From Mycolicibacterium poriferae (GTDB lineage Bacteria > Actinomycetota > Actinomycetes > Mycobacteriales > Mycobacteriaceae): DNA of 64,000 bases. The stretch is taken from contig NZ_AP022570.1 of the NCBI RefSeq assembly GCF_010728325.1, forward strand, positions 5,648,831 to 5,712,830, given 5' to 3'. The translations under genes were made by a program, and so were the position numbers. This document shows positions 16,263-24,818 of the stretch, piece after piece (position 1 is the first letter of the stretch; each line of letters starts with the position of its first letter). The notes below the pieces were generated by a model, which made no database searches, was not told where the DNA came from, and was given only the letters and a program-made list of their open reading frames with translations.

Positions 16263-16919
16263 ATGAAAGTCATTTTCAATAAGACCGAGGCCTACACCGC
16301 CCGGATCCAGCTGACCGGCGTGGCGTTCAGCTATGACCGCGTCCCGGTGTTCAACGGGCTCGACCTGCAGATCGCACCGACCTCGCTCACCGTGGTGGTC
16401 GGCGCCAACGGATGCGGCAAGTCCACCCTGTTGGATCTGATCGCGGGAGTGCGACGCCCCGACCGGGGCCACGTGCATGTGAGCGTTACCGATGTCGCCT
16501 ACGCCGTGCAACGCAGCCGGGCCGGCGACAACTTCCCGCTCACCGCTGCCGAAGCCGTCATGATGGGCCGCTGGCGGCGGCTGGGACTGCTTCGCCGTCC
16601 CAGCGGAGCCGACCACGCCGTCGTCGAGCACTGGATCACCGAACTCGGCCTCGCGGACATCCGGGACCGCACCCTCGGCGAGCTCTCCGGCGGCCAGCGC
16701 CAGCGCGTCCTGCTTGCTCAGGCATTGACCCAGGAAGCTCCTCTCCTACTGCTCGACGAACCCACCACCGGACTCGATGCCGTCTCGGGAGAGCTGGTGA
16801 TCACCCACCTGCGCCGCCTGGCTGATACGGGCACAACCGTCATCGCGGCCACCCACGACACCGCACTCACCGCGGCGGCTGACCACCGCATCGACATCGA
16901 CGGGACCGCACCGCACTAG
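16263..16919 (+). CDS. aztA: Zinc ABC transporter ATP-binding protein (AztA type)
   Basis: 218 residues if ATG 16263 is used. Walker A is GANGCGKST, the signature is LGELSGGQRQR, Walker B is LLLLDEPTTGLD, and the H-loop is AATHD. It is divergent from aztB and pairs with it. The start is uncertain: ATG 16263 overlaps the Zur box (16264-16278), which would make the operator encode the first residues. The next in-frame start, GTG 16320, would remove the first beta-strand. The following pxpA gene starts nine bases later, so the two are probably co-transcribed. Confidence 0.85.
   Translation: MKVIFNKTEAYTARIQLTGVAFSYDRVPVFNGLDLQIAPTSLTVVVGANGCGKSTLLDLIAGVRRPDRGHVHVSVTDVAYAVQRSRAGDNFPLTAAEAVMMGRWRRLGLLRRPSGADHAVVEHWITELGLADIRDRTLGELSGGQRQRVLLAQALTQEAPLLLLDEPTTGLDAVSGELVITHLRRLADTGTTVIAATHDTALTAAADHRIDIDGTAPH
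16264..16278. promoter_or_regulatory. Zur-type operator overlapping the aztA start codon
   Basis: TGAAAGT-C-ATTTTCA, 7-1-7 palindrome with one mismatch, followed by ATAAG. It lies between the divergent aztB and aztA genes, leaving only about 12 bases between the two start codons, so at least one transcript must be leaderless or start inside the other gene. Confidence 0.85.
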
Positions 16920-16928
16920 GCTGGGGCG

Positions 16929-17693
16929 ATGGCAGCGGGTTCGGTGGACCTCAACGCCGACCTCGGCGAGGGGTTCGGCGTCTGGACACTCGGTGATGAC
17001 GACGCCATGCTCGACATCGTCACCTCCGCCAATGTCGCGTGCGGCTTCCACGCCGGCGATCCGGCGAACCTGTTGACGGTGTGCCGGGCGGCCGCGGATC
17101 GGGGGGTACGCATCGGCGCCCAGGTCAGTTACCGCGACCTCGCCGGCTTCGGCCGACGATTCATCGACGTCGAGCCTGCCGACCTGACCGCCGACGTCAT
17201 CTACCAGATCGGCGCGCTCGCAGCGTTGGCCACGGCCGCCGGCACGTCCGTCTCCTACGTCAAACCACATGGTGCGCTGTACAACTCGATAGTCACCAAC
17301 CGTAGCCAGGCGCATGCCGTCGCAGCGGCCGTGCACGCGGTCGACCCGTCCCTGCCCGTGCTGGGCATCGCCGGATCGATGTTCTTCGCCGCCGCGGAGG
17401 AATTCGGACTGCGCGCCGTCCCCGAAGCGTTCGCCGACCGCTCGTACCGGCCGGACGGCAAGCTCGTGTCACGCCGCGAACGCAATGCCGTCCTCGAGGA
17501 TGTCGACGAGATCGCCGAGCGGGTGATCTCGATGGTGACTCACGGCCGCGTCGACGCGGTCGACGGATCGACGATCCCCATCACCGTGGAATCGGTATGT
17601 GTACACGGCGATTCGCCCGGCGCAGTACAGATTGCGGCCGCGGTGCGTCGCCGCCTCGTCGACGAGGGCGTGACACTCGCGCCGTTCAGTTAG
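16929..17693 (+). CDS. pxpA: 5-oxoprolinase subunit PxpA (LamB/YcsF family)
   Basis: 254 residues with the family signatures [33 protein letters not shown] and [12 protein letters not shown]. PxpA with PxpB and PxpC hydrolyses 5-oxoproline using ATP. No pxpB or pxpC gene is in the window, so partners must be elsewhere. It follows aztA by nine bases, suggesting co-expression on zinc limitation; the link between oxoproline and zinc is unexplained. The 3' end overlaps the convergent ArsR-like gene by eight bases. Confidence 0.85.
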   Translation: MAAGSVDLNADLGEGFGVWTLGDDDAMLDIVTSANVACGFHAGDPANLLTVCRAAADRGVRIGAQVSYRDLAGFGRRFIDVEPADLTADVIYQIGALAALATAAGTSVSYVKPHGALYNSIVTNRSQAHAVAAAVHAVDPSLPVLGIAGSMFFAAAEEFGLRAVPEAFADRSYRPDGKLVSRRERNAVLEDVDEIAERVISMVTHGRVDAVDGSTIPITVESVCVHGDSPGAVQIAAAVRRRLVDEGVTLAPFS

Positions 17694-18006
17694 CCGACTC
17701 GGCGTTCACGCCCTGGACGATGCTGCTGAGGAGTCCCGGGATGGCCGCATCCACCTCTGCACGACGCAGCCGCTGATGAATCAGACCGTCGACGGCCAAC
17801 CGTTCGGTCACCCCCGCTTCGCGCAGGATCTTGAAGTGGTGGGTGGCCGTGGATTTGTTGATTCCGTCGTAGAGCGCCCCGCACTGCAGTGGCTTTCCCG
17901 CGTTGTACAGACGGCGGACCATCTCCAGGCGCACTGGATCGTGGACCGCGGCCAGCACCTGCTGCACCGTACCGACAGGGGCGGCGACCCCTGTGTCGTC
18001 TGCCAT
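17686..18006 (-). CDS. ArsR-type winged-helix regulator
   Basis: 106 residues. The wHTH segments are [40 protein letters not shown] (recognition helix) and [15 protein letters not shown]. It has a single Cys (LQCGALYDG) and no obvious metal-site motif such as ELCVCDL, so it may respond to something other than metal. It is divergent from an MFS transporter, with two copies of a GGTTTGA-type palindrome in the gap, suggesting repression of both genes. Confidence 0.82.
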   Translation of the reverse strand: MADDTGVAAPVGTVQQVLAAVHDPVRLEMVRRLYNAGKPLQCGALYDGINKSTATHHFKILREAGVTERLAVDGLIHQRLRRAEVDAAIPGLLSSIVQGVNAESAN

Positions 18007-18029
18007 CCAAAGTGCCCTTCACCACACGA

Positions 18030-18086
18030 GGTTTGATATCGGTCAAACCCAGCGTACGCTCGGCGGGGTTCGATGTCTGTCAAACC
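18030..18086. promoter_or_regulatory. Two palindromic operators between the ArsR-type gene and the MFS gene
   Basis: GGTTTGATATCGGTCAAACC at 18030-18049 (perfect seven-base arms) and GGTTCGATGTCTGTCAAACC at 18067-18086 (one mismatch). They are spaced 37 bases centre to centre, between divergent start codons at 18006 and 18111. They are probable binding sites of the ArsR-type protein. Confidence 0.78.
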
Positions 18087-18110
18087 TACTCGACGGGAAG
18101 TGCATCCGCG

Positions 18111-19376
18111 ATGGTGGCGTTGGATCGTCCGAGCGGCCGGCAGCAGCGATGGGCCTATCCACTGCTGCTCGTCGTCAGCGGCGTGGCGCTGGGCGTATCC
18201 GGTCTCCCCGCACCGCTGTACGGCATCTACGAGAGCACCTGGCACCTCTCGCCGTTGGCGACGACAGTCGTCTTCGCCGTCTACGCGCTCGCCGCGCTCG
18301 CCGCGGTGCTCGTCTCCGGCCGAGTGTCCGACGTGGTCGGACGCAAACCGGTACTCCTGGGCGCACTGTTCGCTCTGCTGGTCGGCCTCGGGGTCTTCCT
18401 GGTGGCCGACAACATGGCGCTCCTGCTGTTGGCTCGCACCATCCACGGCGCCGCCGTCGGCTCGATCGTCGTAGCCGGCGCGGCAGCGCTGCTGGACCTG
18501 CGGCCCGACCGCGGCGTGCGGTCCGGGCAGCTCAGCGGAGTGAGCTTCAACGTCGGCATGACGATCGCGATCATCGGTTCGGCATTGCTGGCCCAGTACG
18601 CTCCTCACCCCCTGCGGACTCCGTACGCGGTCGTGGCGGTGATCTGCCTTCTCGTCGGTATCGGTGTGCTGGCATTGCGCGAACCCCACACCGCCCGCAA
18701 TCCCGGCCCGATCCGCATCGCCAAACCCGCTGTTCCCGTGGAGATCCGCGGCGACTTCTGGTTCTCCGCGCTCGGCGTCATGGCCTCCTGGTCGGTTCTG
18801 GGCGTGCTGCTGTCGCTGTACCCGTCGCTGGCGGCCCGCCAGACCCACATCGACAACCTGGTTTTCGGTGGCGCTGTCGTCGGAACGACCGCCTTCGCGG
18901 CCGCTATGGCCCAGCTCGCCGCGACCCGGCTGCCTGCCAGGTACTCCGCAATCATCGGTGACGTCGGTATGGCGCTGTCGCTGGTACTCACCATCCCGGT
19001 GTTGATGACACACAGGTGGCCACTGGTGTTCGTCGCCGCCGGATTACTCGGGGTGACCTTCGGTCTGGGCTTCGGTGGATCACTGCGGCACCTGTCCGAC
19101 GTCGTCCCCGCCGACCGTCGCGGTGAGACCATGTCGGCGTTCTATCTGGTGGCCTACACCGCCATGGCGGTGCCCACCCTCGTCGCCGGCTGGGCCGCCA
19201 CCCGGTGGGAGCTCTCAGCCGTGTTCCCCTGGTTCGCCGGCAGCGTTGCCGCCGCATGTCTGATCGCCGCCGCAGTCGGCCTGTACGGCATGCGAACGCC
19301 GGGCTCAGCGCGTGGTCGAGGGCTCGGTGAGCTGATAGCGGATCAGTCTGGAACTGTTGGCGACCACAGCCACTGA
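18111..19376 (+). CDS. MFS transporter with short His-containing tail
   Basis: 421 residues from ATG 18111 (GGGAAG upstream), with about 12 hydrophobic helices. The MFS loop 2-3 motif is present as GRVSDVVGRKPVLLG, and a later loop is DVVPADRRGETMSAFYLV. The substrate is unknown; sugar and drug efflux members look similar. The C-terminus (GDHSH) is encoded by DNA that also codes, on the other strand, the end of ctpC (72-base overlap). It is probably controlled by the divergent ArsR-type regulator. Confidence 0.83.
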   Translation: MVALDRPSGRQQRWAYPLLLVVSGVALGVSGLPAPLYGIYESTWHLSPLATTVVFAVYALAALAAVLVSGRVSDVVGRKPVLLGALFALLVGLGVFLVADNMALLLLARTIHGAAVGSIVVAGAAALLDLRPDRGVRSGQLSGVSFNVGMTIAIIGSALLAQYAPHPLRTPYAVVAVICLLVGIGVLALREPHTARNPGPIRIAKPAVPVEIRGDFWFSALGVMASWSVLGVLLSLYPSLAARQTHIDNLVFGGAVVGTTAFAAAMAQLAATRLPARYSAIIGDVGMALSLVLTIPVLMTHRWPLVFVAAGLLGVTFGLGFGGSLRHLSDVVPADRRGETMSAFYLVAYTAMAVPTLVAGWAATRWELSAVFPWFAGSVAAACLIAAAVGLYGMRTPGSARGRGLGELIADQSGTVGDHSH

Positions 19377-21488
19377 CGACGCGTTGTGCAGCACCGCGGC
19401 CAGCACCGGCGACAGCGCGCCACCCGCCCCGATGACCAGGCCGATCGCGTTCACCGCGATCGCCATCGCATAGTTCTGCCGGATCACATCGACAGCGCGG
19501 CCGCCGAGATCGCGGACGTCGAGCAAGCGGCTGAGGTCGTCGCTGGCCAACGCCACATCCGCAGTCTCCACCGCGACATCGGTGCCGCCGAGCCCCATCG
19601 CGATGCCGATGTCGGCCTCGGCGAGCGCCGGCGCATCGTTGACGCCGTCACCGACCATCGCGACGGTGTGCCCTTCCTCGCGTAACAGCCGCACCATCTC
19701 GAGCTTGTCGTCGGGCAGCACCTCGGCCCGCCACTCGGTGATCCCGAGGCGCTCAGCGACCGCCGCGGCCGCGTCCGGGTGGTCGCCGGTGAGCATGACG
19801 ATCCGCCGCACCCCGTTGGCCCGCAGCCGCTGCAGTACCTCGACCGCCTCCGGGCGGATCTCGTCGCGCAGGCTGATCAACCCGACCAGCTTGCCGTCAA
19901 CCGCGAGCAGCAGCGGCGTCTCGGACTGGCGGCGCAACGTGTCCACCCACTCGGTGGCCTTCTTGGTGACGCGCACCTTCTCCTGACGCAGCAGCGACGG
20001 ACTCCCGAGCAGCAGCGTCCGGCCGTCGGCCCAGGTTCGCATTCCCAGCCCGACGAGCACCTCGCACTCCTCGTGCGGCGGGATCTCGATGTGGCGTTCC
20101 TGCGTCGAGCGGATGACCGCCTCGGCGAGCGGGTGACGGGAATGGATCTCCGAGCTGGCGGCGTAGGCCAGCACCTGCTCGGGTTCCCAGTCCTTGTGGA
20201 AAGCAACCAGATTGGTGACCACCGGGCGACCGATCGTCAGTGTTCCGGTCTTGTCGAACACGACGGCGTCGACACGACCGGCTTGCTCGAGGTGCGAACC
20301 ACCCTTGATCAGGATTCCCCTGCGCGCGCCGTTCCCGATCGCTGCGCTGATGGCCGTGGGGGTCGACAATCCCACAGCGCACGGACACGCCACCAGCAGC
20401 ATCGTCATCGCGCGGCGCACGTCACGGGTCACCAGCAGCGTGGCCGCAGACAGTAGGAACGACGCCGGAACGAACCGGCGGGAGAAGCTCTCCCCTACCG
20501 TCTGAATCGCGGCCCTGTCGTGCTGCGCCTCCTCCACCCGCGCGATGATCCGCCCGATCGTCGTCTCGGAGCCGACCGCCTCGGCGCGGACCACCAGGCG
20601 GCCCCGCATGACCACCGACCCGGCGTACACCCGGGTGTCCGCTGAGACGGCCACCGGGAGGTTCTCCCCGGTGATCGCCGACTGGTCGACGATCGCGTCT
20701 CCGTCGACGACCACACCGTCGATCGGCAACGCAACTTGATCGTGGATGACCACTTCGTCGCCGACACGCAGTTCGGCGGTCGCCATCTCCACTTCGGTGC
20801 CGTCGGCCAGCCGGACCCACGTGGTGTCCTGATTTCCCTGCAGCAGGTTCGCGATCGCCCGCCGAGTTCGCCGCAACGTCAGGTCCTGCAGGTACTCACC
20901 GATGTTGAGCAGCCACAGCACCGTCAGAGCCACGACGTTCTCGCGGAGCACCAGGCTGGCAATGGTGGCGGCACTGACCAGCAGATCGGTTCCGGCCGAT
21001 CGGCCACCGCGTAGCGTCCGGAGAGCGCCCCGCAGGAAGGGATAGCCGGTGAAGATGGTGACGCCGGTGGCTGCCAGACGACTACTCGGCCCGAGCAGTG
21101 GCGGCCGAGCGAACACGTAGCGCCTGATTCCGAGCAGCGCCAGCGCGAACCCGCCGACAGTCATCCGGAGGACATCGGCGTTGGCGATGTCGGCGCTGCG
21201 GGGCGTCCGGACGGGCACCAACTCTCGGGCCACCCCGGCCGCAGTTTCGATGGCGGCGAACAGCTCACTGTGCTCGCAACGCTTCGGTGAATACCAGATG
21301 ACGATCGACGCGGTGCGCGGGTAGGCGTGCACCGCGCGCACACCGGAAACCTGCTCGACCGCATCCTCGATCGCGACCGCGCGCCGCGAGTCACCGCGAA
21401 ACCACGGCGCGTGCAACCGAATCCGGCCCGCCGCATCGGAGACGACGGTCAGCGCGACCACGGGATCAGTGATCGTGATCGTGGCCAC
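19305..21488 (-). CDS. ctpC: P1B-type metal-transporting ATPase CtpC
   Basis: 727 residues. Residues 1-95 form a ferredoxin-like domain without a CxxC motif. The transmembrane metal site is ACPCAVG, the phosphorylation site is DKTGTLT, the phosphatase loop is TGEN, the nucleotide-binding HP is in RHPLAEA, and the hinge is GDGVNDAP. Several segments match recalled M. tuberculosis CtpC (Rv3270), an exporter described for Mn and Zn. It follows pacL1 with a 23-base overlap, as in M. tuberculosis. The start ATG 21488 was kept because downstream alternatives would cut into the first domain. Confidence 0.9.
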   Translation of the reverse strand: MATITITDPVVALTVVSDAAGRIRLHAPWFRGDSRRAVAIEDAVEQVSGVRAVHAYPRTASIVIWYSPKRCEHSELFAAIETAAGVARELVPVRTPRSADIANADVLRMTVGGFALALLGIRRYVFARPPLLGPSSRLAATGVTIFTGYPFLRGALRTLRGGRSAGTDLLVSAATIASLVLRENVVALTVLWLLNIGEYLQDLTLRRTRRAIANLLQGNQDTTWVRLADGTEVEMATAELRVGDEVVIHDQVALPIDGVVVDGDAIVDQSAITGENLPVAVSADTRVYAGSVVMRGRLVVRAEAVGSETTIGRIIARVEEAQHDRAAIQTVGESFSRRFVPASFLLSAATLLVTRDVRRAMTMLLVACPCAVGLSTPTAISAAIGNGARRGILIKGGSHLEQAGRVDAVVFDKTGTLTIGRPVVTNLVAFHKDWEPEQVLAYAASSEIHSRHPLAEAVIRSTQERHIEIPPHEECEVLVGLGMRTWADGRTLLLGSPSLLRQEKVRVTKKATEWVDTLRRQSETPLLLAVDGKLVGLISLRDEIRPEAVEVLQRLRANGVRRIVMLTGDHPDAAAAVAERLGITEWRAEVLPDDKLEMVRLLREEGHTVAMVGDGVNDAPALAEADIGIAMGLGGTDVAVETADVALASDDLSRLLDVRDLGGRAVDVIRQNYAMAIAVNAIGLVIGAGGALSPVLAAVLHNASSVAVVANSSRLIRYQLTEPSTTR

Positions 21489-21750
21489 TGTCGGACACCG
21501 CCGGCGGCGGAGCTTCCTCGCCGATCCGCTCGCGGGCCTCGGCCACCACGTCGGCGACCTTCAGGCGGGCCGACTCCGCACCCTCCTCGGCCTTCCGCGC
21601 GCCGCGAAGTGCCAGCGCCGTCGCCGACACCGAGGCCTCCCGCAGCGGCGCCTTGGCCAGTGCCTTCCGTACCCCGTTGTAGGCCGCGACGCCGACCGCG
21701 CCCGTCACGACGGTCGACGCCGCCTTCACCAGTAAACCCTGCAGAGCCAT
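21466..21750 (-). CDS. pacL1: PacL1-like P-ATPase-associated metallochaperone (DUF1490)
   Basis: 94 residues. One N-terminal transmembrane segment (VKAASTVVTGAVGVAAYNGV) is followed by a charged helix (RKAEEGAESARLKVADVVAEARERIGEE) and the C-terminal metal-binding motif DSGHDHDH. This is the layout of mycobacterial PacL proteins, which scaffold and feed zinc to their cognate P-ATPase. It is the first gene of the pacL1-ctpC operon. No Zur box was seen upstream; induction by excess metal would be expected. Confidence 0.88.
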   Translation of the reverse strand: MALQGLLVKAASTVVTGAVGVAAYNGVRKALAKAPLREASVSATALALRGARKAEEGAESARLKVADVVAEARERIGEEAPPPAVSDSGHDHDH

Positions 21751-21814
21751 CAGCTCACCTTAGCTGGCGAACCGGCTGTCGGGATCGGCACGCCAGATGG
21801 TTCCTGCTGGCACA

Positions 21815-22813
21815 ATGGCCGCCGTGGCGGTTGACGCGCAACCTCGGCGGACGCGCCTGGGATCGATGCACGTGCTCGTCGCCGTCGTCGTGGGGCTGGC
21901 GCTCGCCGGTTCGTTCCTGCGCAGCTTCGTGGCCGGAACACCCGATATCGCCACGGCCGCAACGGTGTTCTGCGGCATCTTCGTCCAGGCGATCCCGTTC
22001 CTGGCACTCGGCATTCTGGTCAGTGGCGCTGTTGCCGCCTACGTCACCCCTGATCGGCTGGCACGCTGGTTGCCACGGCGTCCGTCCGCGGCGATCCTGG
22101 CCGCCGGGGTCGGCGGCGCGGCGCTGCCAGGCTGCGAGTGCGGTTCGGTGCCCATCGCCCGCCGCCTGTTCGGGGAAGGTGCTGTCGGGGCCGCCGCCCT
22201 GACATTCATGCTGGCCGCACCGGCGATCAACCCGGTGGTGCTGGTGTCGACGGCTGTCGCATTTCCCGGAGAGCCCCGCATGGTCGCCGCCCGCTGCGCG
22301 GCATCGCTGCTGACCGCGCTCATCATGGGTGCGCTCTGGGCACGGTTCGGCCAGCCGCGCTGGATCACTCGCCGGATGCCGCACCTGCACGGCCACGACG
22401 GGTCTCGCTGGACCGTGTTCACCGAGGCAGCGCGGCATGACTTCCTGCAGGCCTCGTCCTATCTGGTCATCGGCGCCGCGGCCGCCGCGGCGTTGCACAT
22501 CGTGGTACCTGAGTGGGTGTACGACCACCTGGCCGGGCAACTGCTGCTCGGCATCGCGGTGATGGCGTTGCTGGCGGTGATCCTGGCGCTGTGTTCGGAG
22601 GCCGACGCGTTCGTCGCGGCCAGCCTGTCGATGCTCCCGCTCATACCTCGGCTGGTTTTCCTGGTCGTCGGCCCCGCGATCGACATCAAGCTCTTCGCCA
22701 TGCAGGTAGGCATGTTCGGCCGCGCCTTCGCGGTGCGCTTCGCGCCGGTCACCTTCGTGGTCGCAGTGGTGGTGGCCACCGGCGTCGGCCTGTTGGTGGT
22801 GGGTAACCGATGA
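21815..22813 (+). CDS. YraQ-family (UPF0718/DUF318) membrane permease
   Basis: 332 residues from ATG 21815; ATG 21797 is an in-frame alternative. It has eight to ten hydrophobic helices with the family motif ALPGCECGSVPIARRL and later LAAPAINPVVL. Two cysteines in GCECG could bind a soft metal. It overlaps the next gene by ATGA, and such pairs with TIGR03943 proteins often sit beside COG0523 GTPases, as here beside mrf. Transport substrate unknown. Confidence 0.8.
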   Translation: MAAVAVDAQPRRTRLGSMHVLVAVVVGLALAGSFLRSFVAGTPDIATAATVFCGIFVQAIPFLALGILVSGAVAAYVTPDRLARWLPRRPSAAILAAGVGGAALPGCECGSVPIARRLFGEGAVGAAALTFMLAAPAINPVVLVSTAVAFPGEPRMVAARCAASLLTALIMGALWARFGQPRWITRRMPHLHGHDGSRWTVFTEAARHDFLQASSYLVIGAAAAAALHIVVPEWVYDHLAGQLLLGIAVMALLAVILALCSEADAFVAASLSMLPLIPRLVFLVVGPAIDIKLFAMQVGMFGRAFAVRFAPVTFVVAVVVATGVGLLVVGNR

Positions 22814-23520
22814 GCCGCGAAACCGAGAACGCGCTGCTGCTGCTGGTCGGTGTCAGCACGCTGATCATCTCGGTGACCGGAACCTTCACCCGCTACGTGA
22901 AACCCTCGCTGCTGCCGTGGCTGATGGCCTCGGCGGTCCTTCTGATCGTTCTGGCGCTGGTGTCGATCGCGCGTGACATCCGCGGCGGCCCGCAGGAGGC
23001 CGAGCACGGTCACCGGCATCGCTCGGGTGTGCTGTGGTTGTTGATCGTGCCGGTCGCGCTGCTGGGTTTCGTCGTGCCGCCGGCGCTCGGCCCGCAGACC
23101 GCGCGGCCCGCCGTGCGAGAGGTCTCGACCGAAGTGCTGCGGCGGCCGTTCCCGGCGCTGCCCGCTGAGCGGGCACCAGAGCTCGCCCTGCCCGAGGTGC
23201 TGGTCCGGGTCGCGCAGGATTCGGCGAACACCCTTGATGGGCGGCTGATCACGGTTACGGGCTTCACCATGAAGGAGAGTGGCGAGGTCCAGCTCGGACG
23301 CGTGGTGATCCTGTGCTGCGCCGCCGATGCCCAGCTGGCTCGTATCGATCTGGACGGTCCGGCCGCCGCGCGTGCGGCCGCCCTCGCCGACGGGACCTGG
23401 GTACGGGTGGAAGGCACGATTCCTGCGGGACAGGGCGACTCATCGATGCGTTCCACCCCGACGATGCAGGTGGTTGCGGTCCAGGAGATCGAGGCACCCG
23501 AGAACCCGTACAGCTACTGA
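22810..23520 (+). CDS. TIGR03943-family protein, partner of the YraQ permease
   Basis: 236 residues. Two N-terminal hydrophobic helices are followed by an EAEHGHRHRSG His-containing loop, a third helix (VLWLLIVPVALLGFVVPPALG), and a C-terminal domain with VTGFTMKESGEVQLGRVVILCCAADAQ. It is translationally coupled to the YraQ permease (ATGA at 22810). The CC pair and His loop fit metal handling, but no function is established to my knowledge. Confidence 0.78.
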   Translation: MSRETENALLLLVGVSTLIISVTGTFTRYVKPSLLPWLMASAVLLIVLALVSIARDIRGGPQEAEHGHRHRSGVLWLLIVPVALLGFVVPPALGPQTARPAVREVSTEVLRRPFPALPAERAPELALPEVLVRVAQDSANTLDGRLITVTGFTMKESGEVQLGRVVILCCAADAQLARIDLDGPAAARAAALADGTWVRVEGTIPAGQGDSSMRSTPTMQVVAVQEIEAPENPYSY

Positions 23521-23581
23521 CACCTCACAGCTCATTTTCGACACCGCACGATTGGCGAGGTATCGTCGCGTCCAATCTAGA

Positions 23582-23596
23582 TGGAAATGGTTTTCG
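23582..23596. promoter_or_regulatory. Zur-type operator upstream of mrf
   Basis: TGGAAAT-G-GTTTTCG followed by TTAA, 26 bases before the mrf start. It has two more mismatches to the consensus than the best sites but the same spacing, and is the only AT-rich island in the gap after 23520. Confidence 0.75.
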
Positions 23597-23621
23597 TTAA
23601 GCGGCGATGTTGAGGGTGACG

Positions 23622-24818
23622 ATGAAGCGAACACCGGTGATCGTGGTGGCCGGCCAGGAGATGACCGACGACGTCTGCGAGACGCTGGCGCGGACGCCGG
23701 GCACGATCGTGGTCCGGCACCGCTTCGACGGCCACGTCGTGGTGCGCAGCGTGCGCATCGGCGACGATCTGCGACCCCACACCTCGGAATGGCCGCTGGA
23801 ACTGACGAACTGCTGCGTCGACTGCACGATCCGAGAAGACCTGCTGATCCTGTTGCGCCGCCTGCACCGGCGCGACGACGTGAAGCGCATCGTCGTCCAC
23901 CTGGCGCCCTGGCTGGAGCCCGAACCGGTGTGCTGGGCCATCAACAACGTCATCGTCCGGGTCGGACCGGGATACACAGATGGCCCGGCGGCCCGCGACG
24001 TCCGGATCGAAGCGGTGGTGAGCACCGTGCACACCGCCTCGTGGCTGACCCAGGCGCTGGACGACGAAGTGCTCGACGACGACCGGACCGTCGCTCAGGT
24101 CGTCGTCGGCCAGGCCGAGTTCGCCGATGTACTCGTGCTGTCCGCGACACACGACCGGACGTCGGCGGTTCTGCGCCGGCTGGCACCGCGATCGCAGCAC
24201 GTGGTGGGGCCGGCACTCCTGGAACCGGCGCTGGCGGCTCTGCAATGGACCGCCCGGCGCGGCCGCGAGCACAACCCCCACGAGGCATTGCTCGCCGGGC
24301 AACCGCCACTGGGCGCCGACGGAGACGTCGAGCTGGTGGAGTTCAACGCTGACCGGCCGTTCCACCCGTTGCGGCTTCATATCGCGATCGACGATCTGCT
24401 CGACGGCGTGGTGCGGGTGCGCGGACGGGCCTGGCTGGCCACCCAGCCCGACGCCGTGGTGTGGATCGAATCCGCCGGCGGGGGACTGAAAGTGGGCCAT
24501 GCCGGTGAATGGCTCGCGAGCTCAGCGGAGCATTCCGACGGATACGCCGACCCCGAGCGGGTGGCCCTGGCCGGTCTGCGGTGGGACGAGCGGTTCGGTG
24601 ACCGCCACATCTCCCTGACCGCGCTCGTCTGCGGCGCGGACCCGGGCGTGATCACCAACGCCCTCTCCGGGGCCCTGCTGACCGACGACGAGATGACGCG
24701 AGAACAGGATTGGGCCACCTACGACGACCCGTTCGGCGACTGGCACGAGGACCCATGCGACGACTTCGACGCCGCCGACGACGTCAACCAGCGGCATCAG
24801 GACGACGAAGGCCACTGA
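23622..24818 (+). CDS. mrf: Mrf, recruitment factor for the ribosome hibernation factor MPY (CobW-like without P-loop)
   Basis: 398 residues from ATG 23622 (GAGGGT upstream), equal to the recalled length of Rv0106/Mrf. CobW-like throughout, but the P-loop is lost (VAGQEMTDDV in place of GxxGxGKT) and CxCC is changed to NCCVDC (Cys 64, 65, 68). Mrf-like blocks are RIVVHLAPWLEPEPVCWAI, VEFNADRPFHPLRLH and DPFGDWHEDPC. It recruits MPY to 70S ribosomes with zinc-free proteins during zinc starvation. Its last 35 bases overlap the convergent WhiB-like gene. Confidence 0.85.
   Translation: MKRTPVIVVAGQEMTDDVCETLARTPGTIVVRHRFDGHVVVRSVRIGDDLRPHTSEWPLELTNCCVDCTIREDLLILLRRLHRRDDVKRIVVHLAPWLEPEPVCWAINNVIVRVGPGYTDGPAARDVRIEAVVSTVHTASWLTQALDDEVLDDDRTVAQVVVGQAEFADVLVLSATHDRTSAVLRRLAPRSQHVVGPALLEPALAALQWTARRGREHNPHEALLAGQPPLGADGDVELVEFNADRPFHPLRLHIAIDDLLDGVVRVRGRAWLATQPDAVVWIESAGGGLKVGHAGEWLASSAEHSDGYADPERVALAGLRWDERFGDRHISLTALVCGADPGVITNALSGALLTDDEMTREQDWATYDDPFGDWHEDPCDDFDAADDVNQRHQDDEGH

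Noticed and set aside
17808..19013. 401-codon minus-strand frame over the MFS gene
   Set aside because: Shadow frame; the plus strand has a typical 12-helix transporter and the ArsR-type gene is in another frame.
21751..21814. Zur box between pacL1 and the YraQ permease gene
   Set aside because: The gap has no 7-1-7 AT-rich palindrome like the other five sites.
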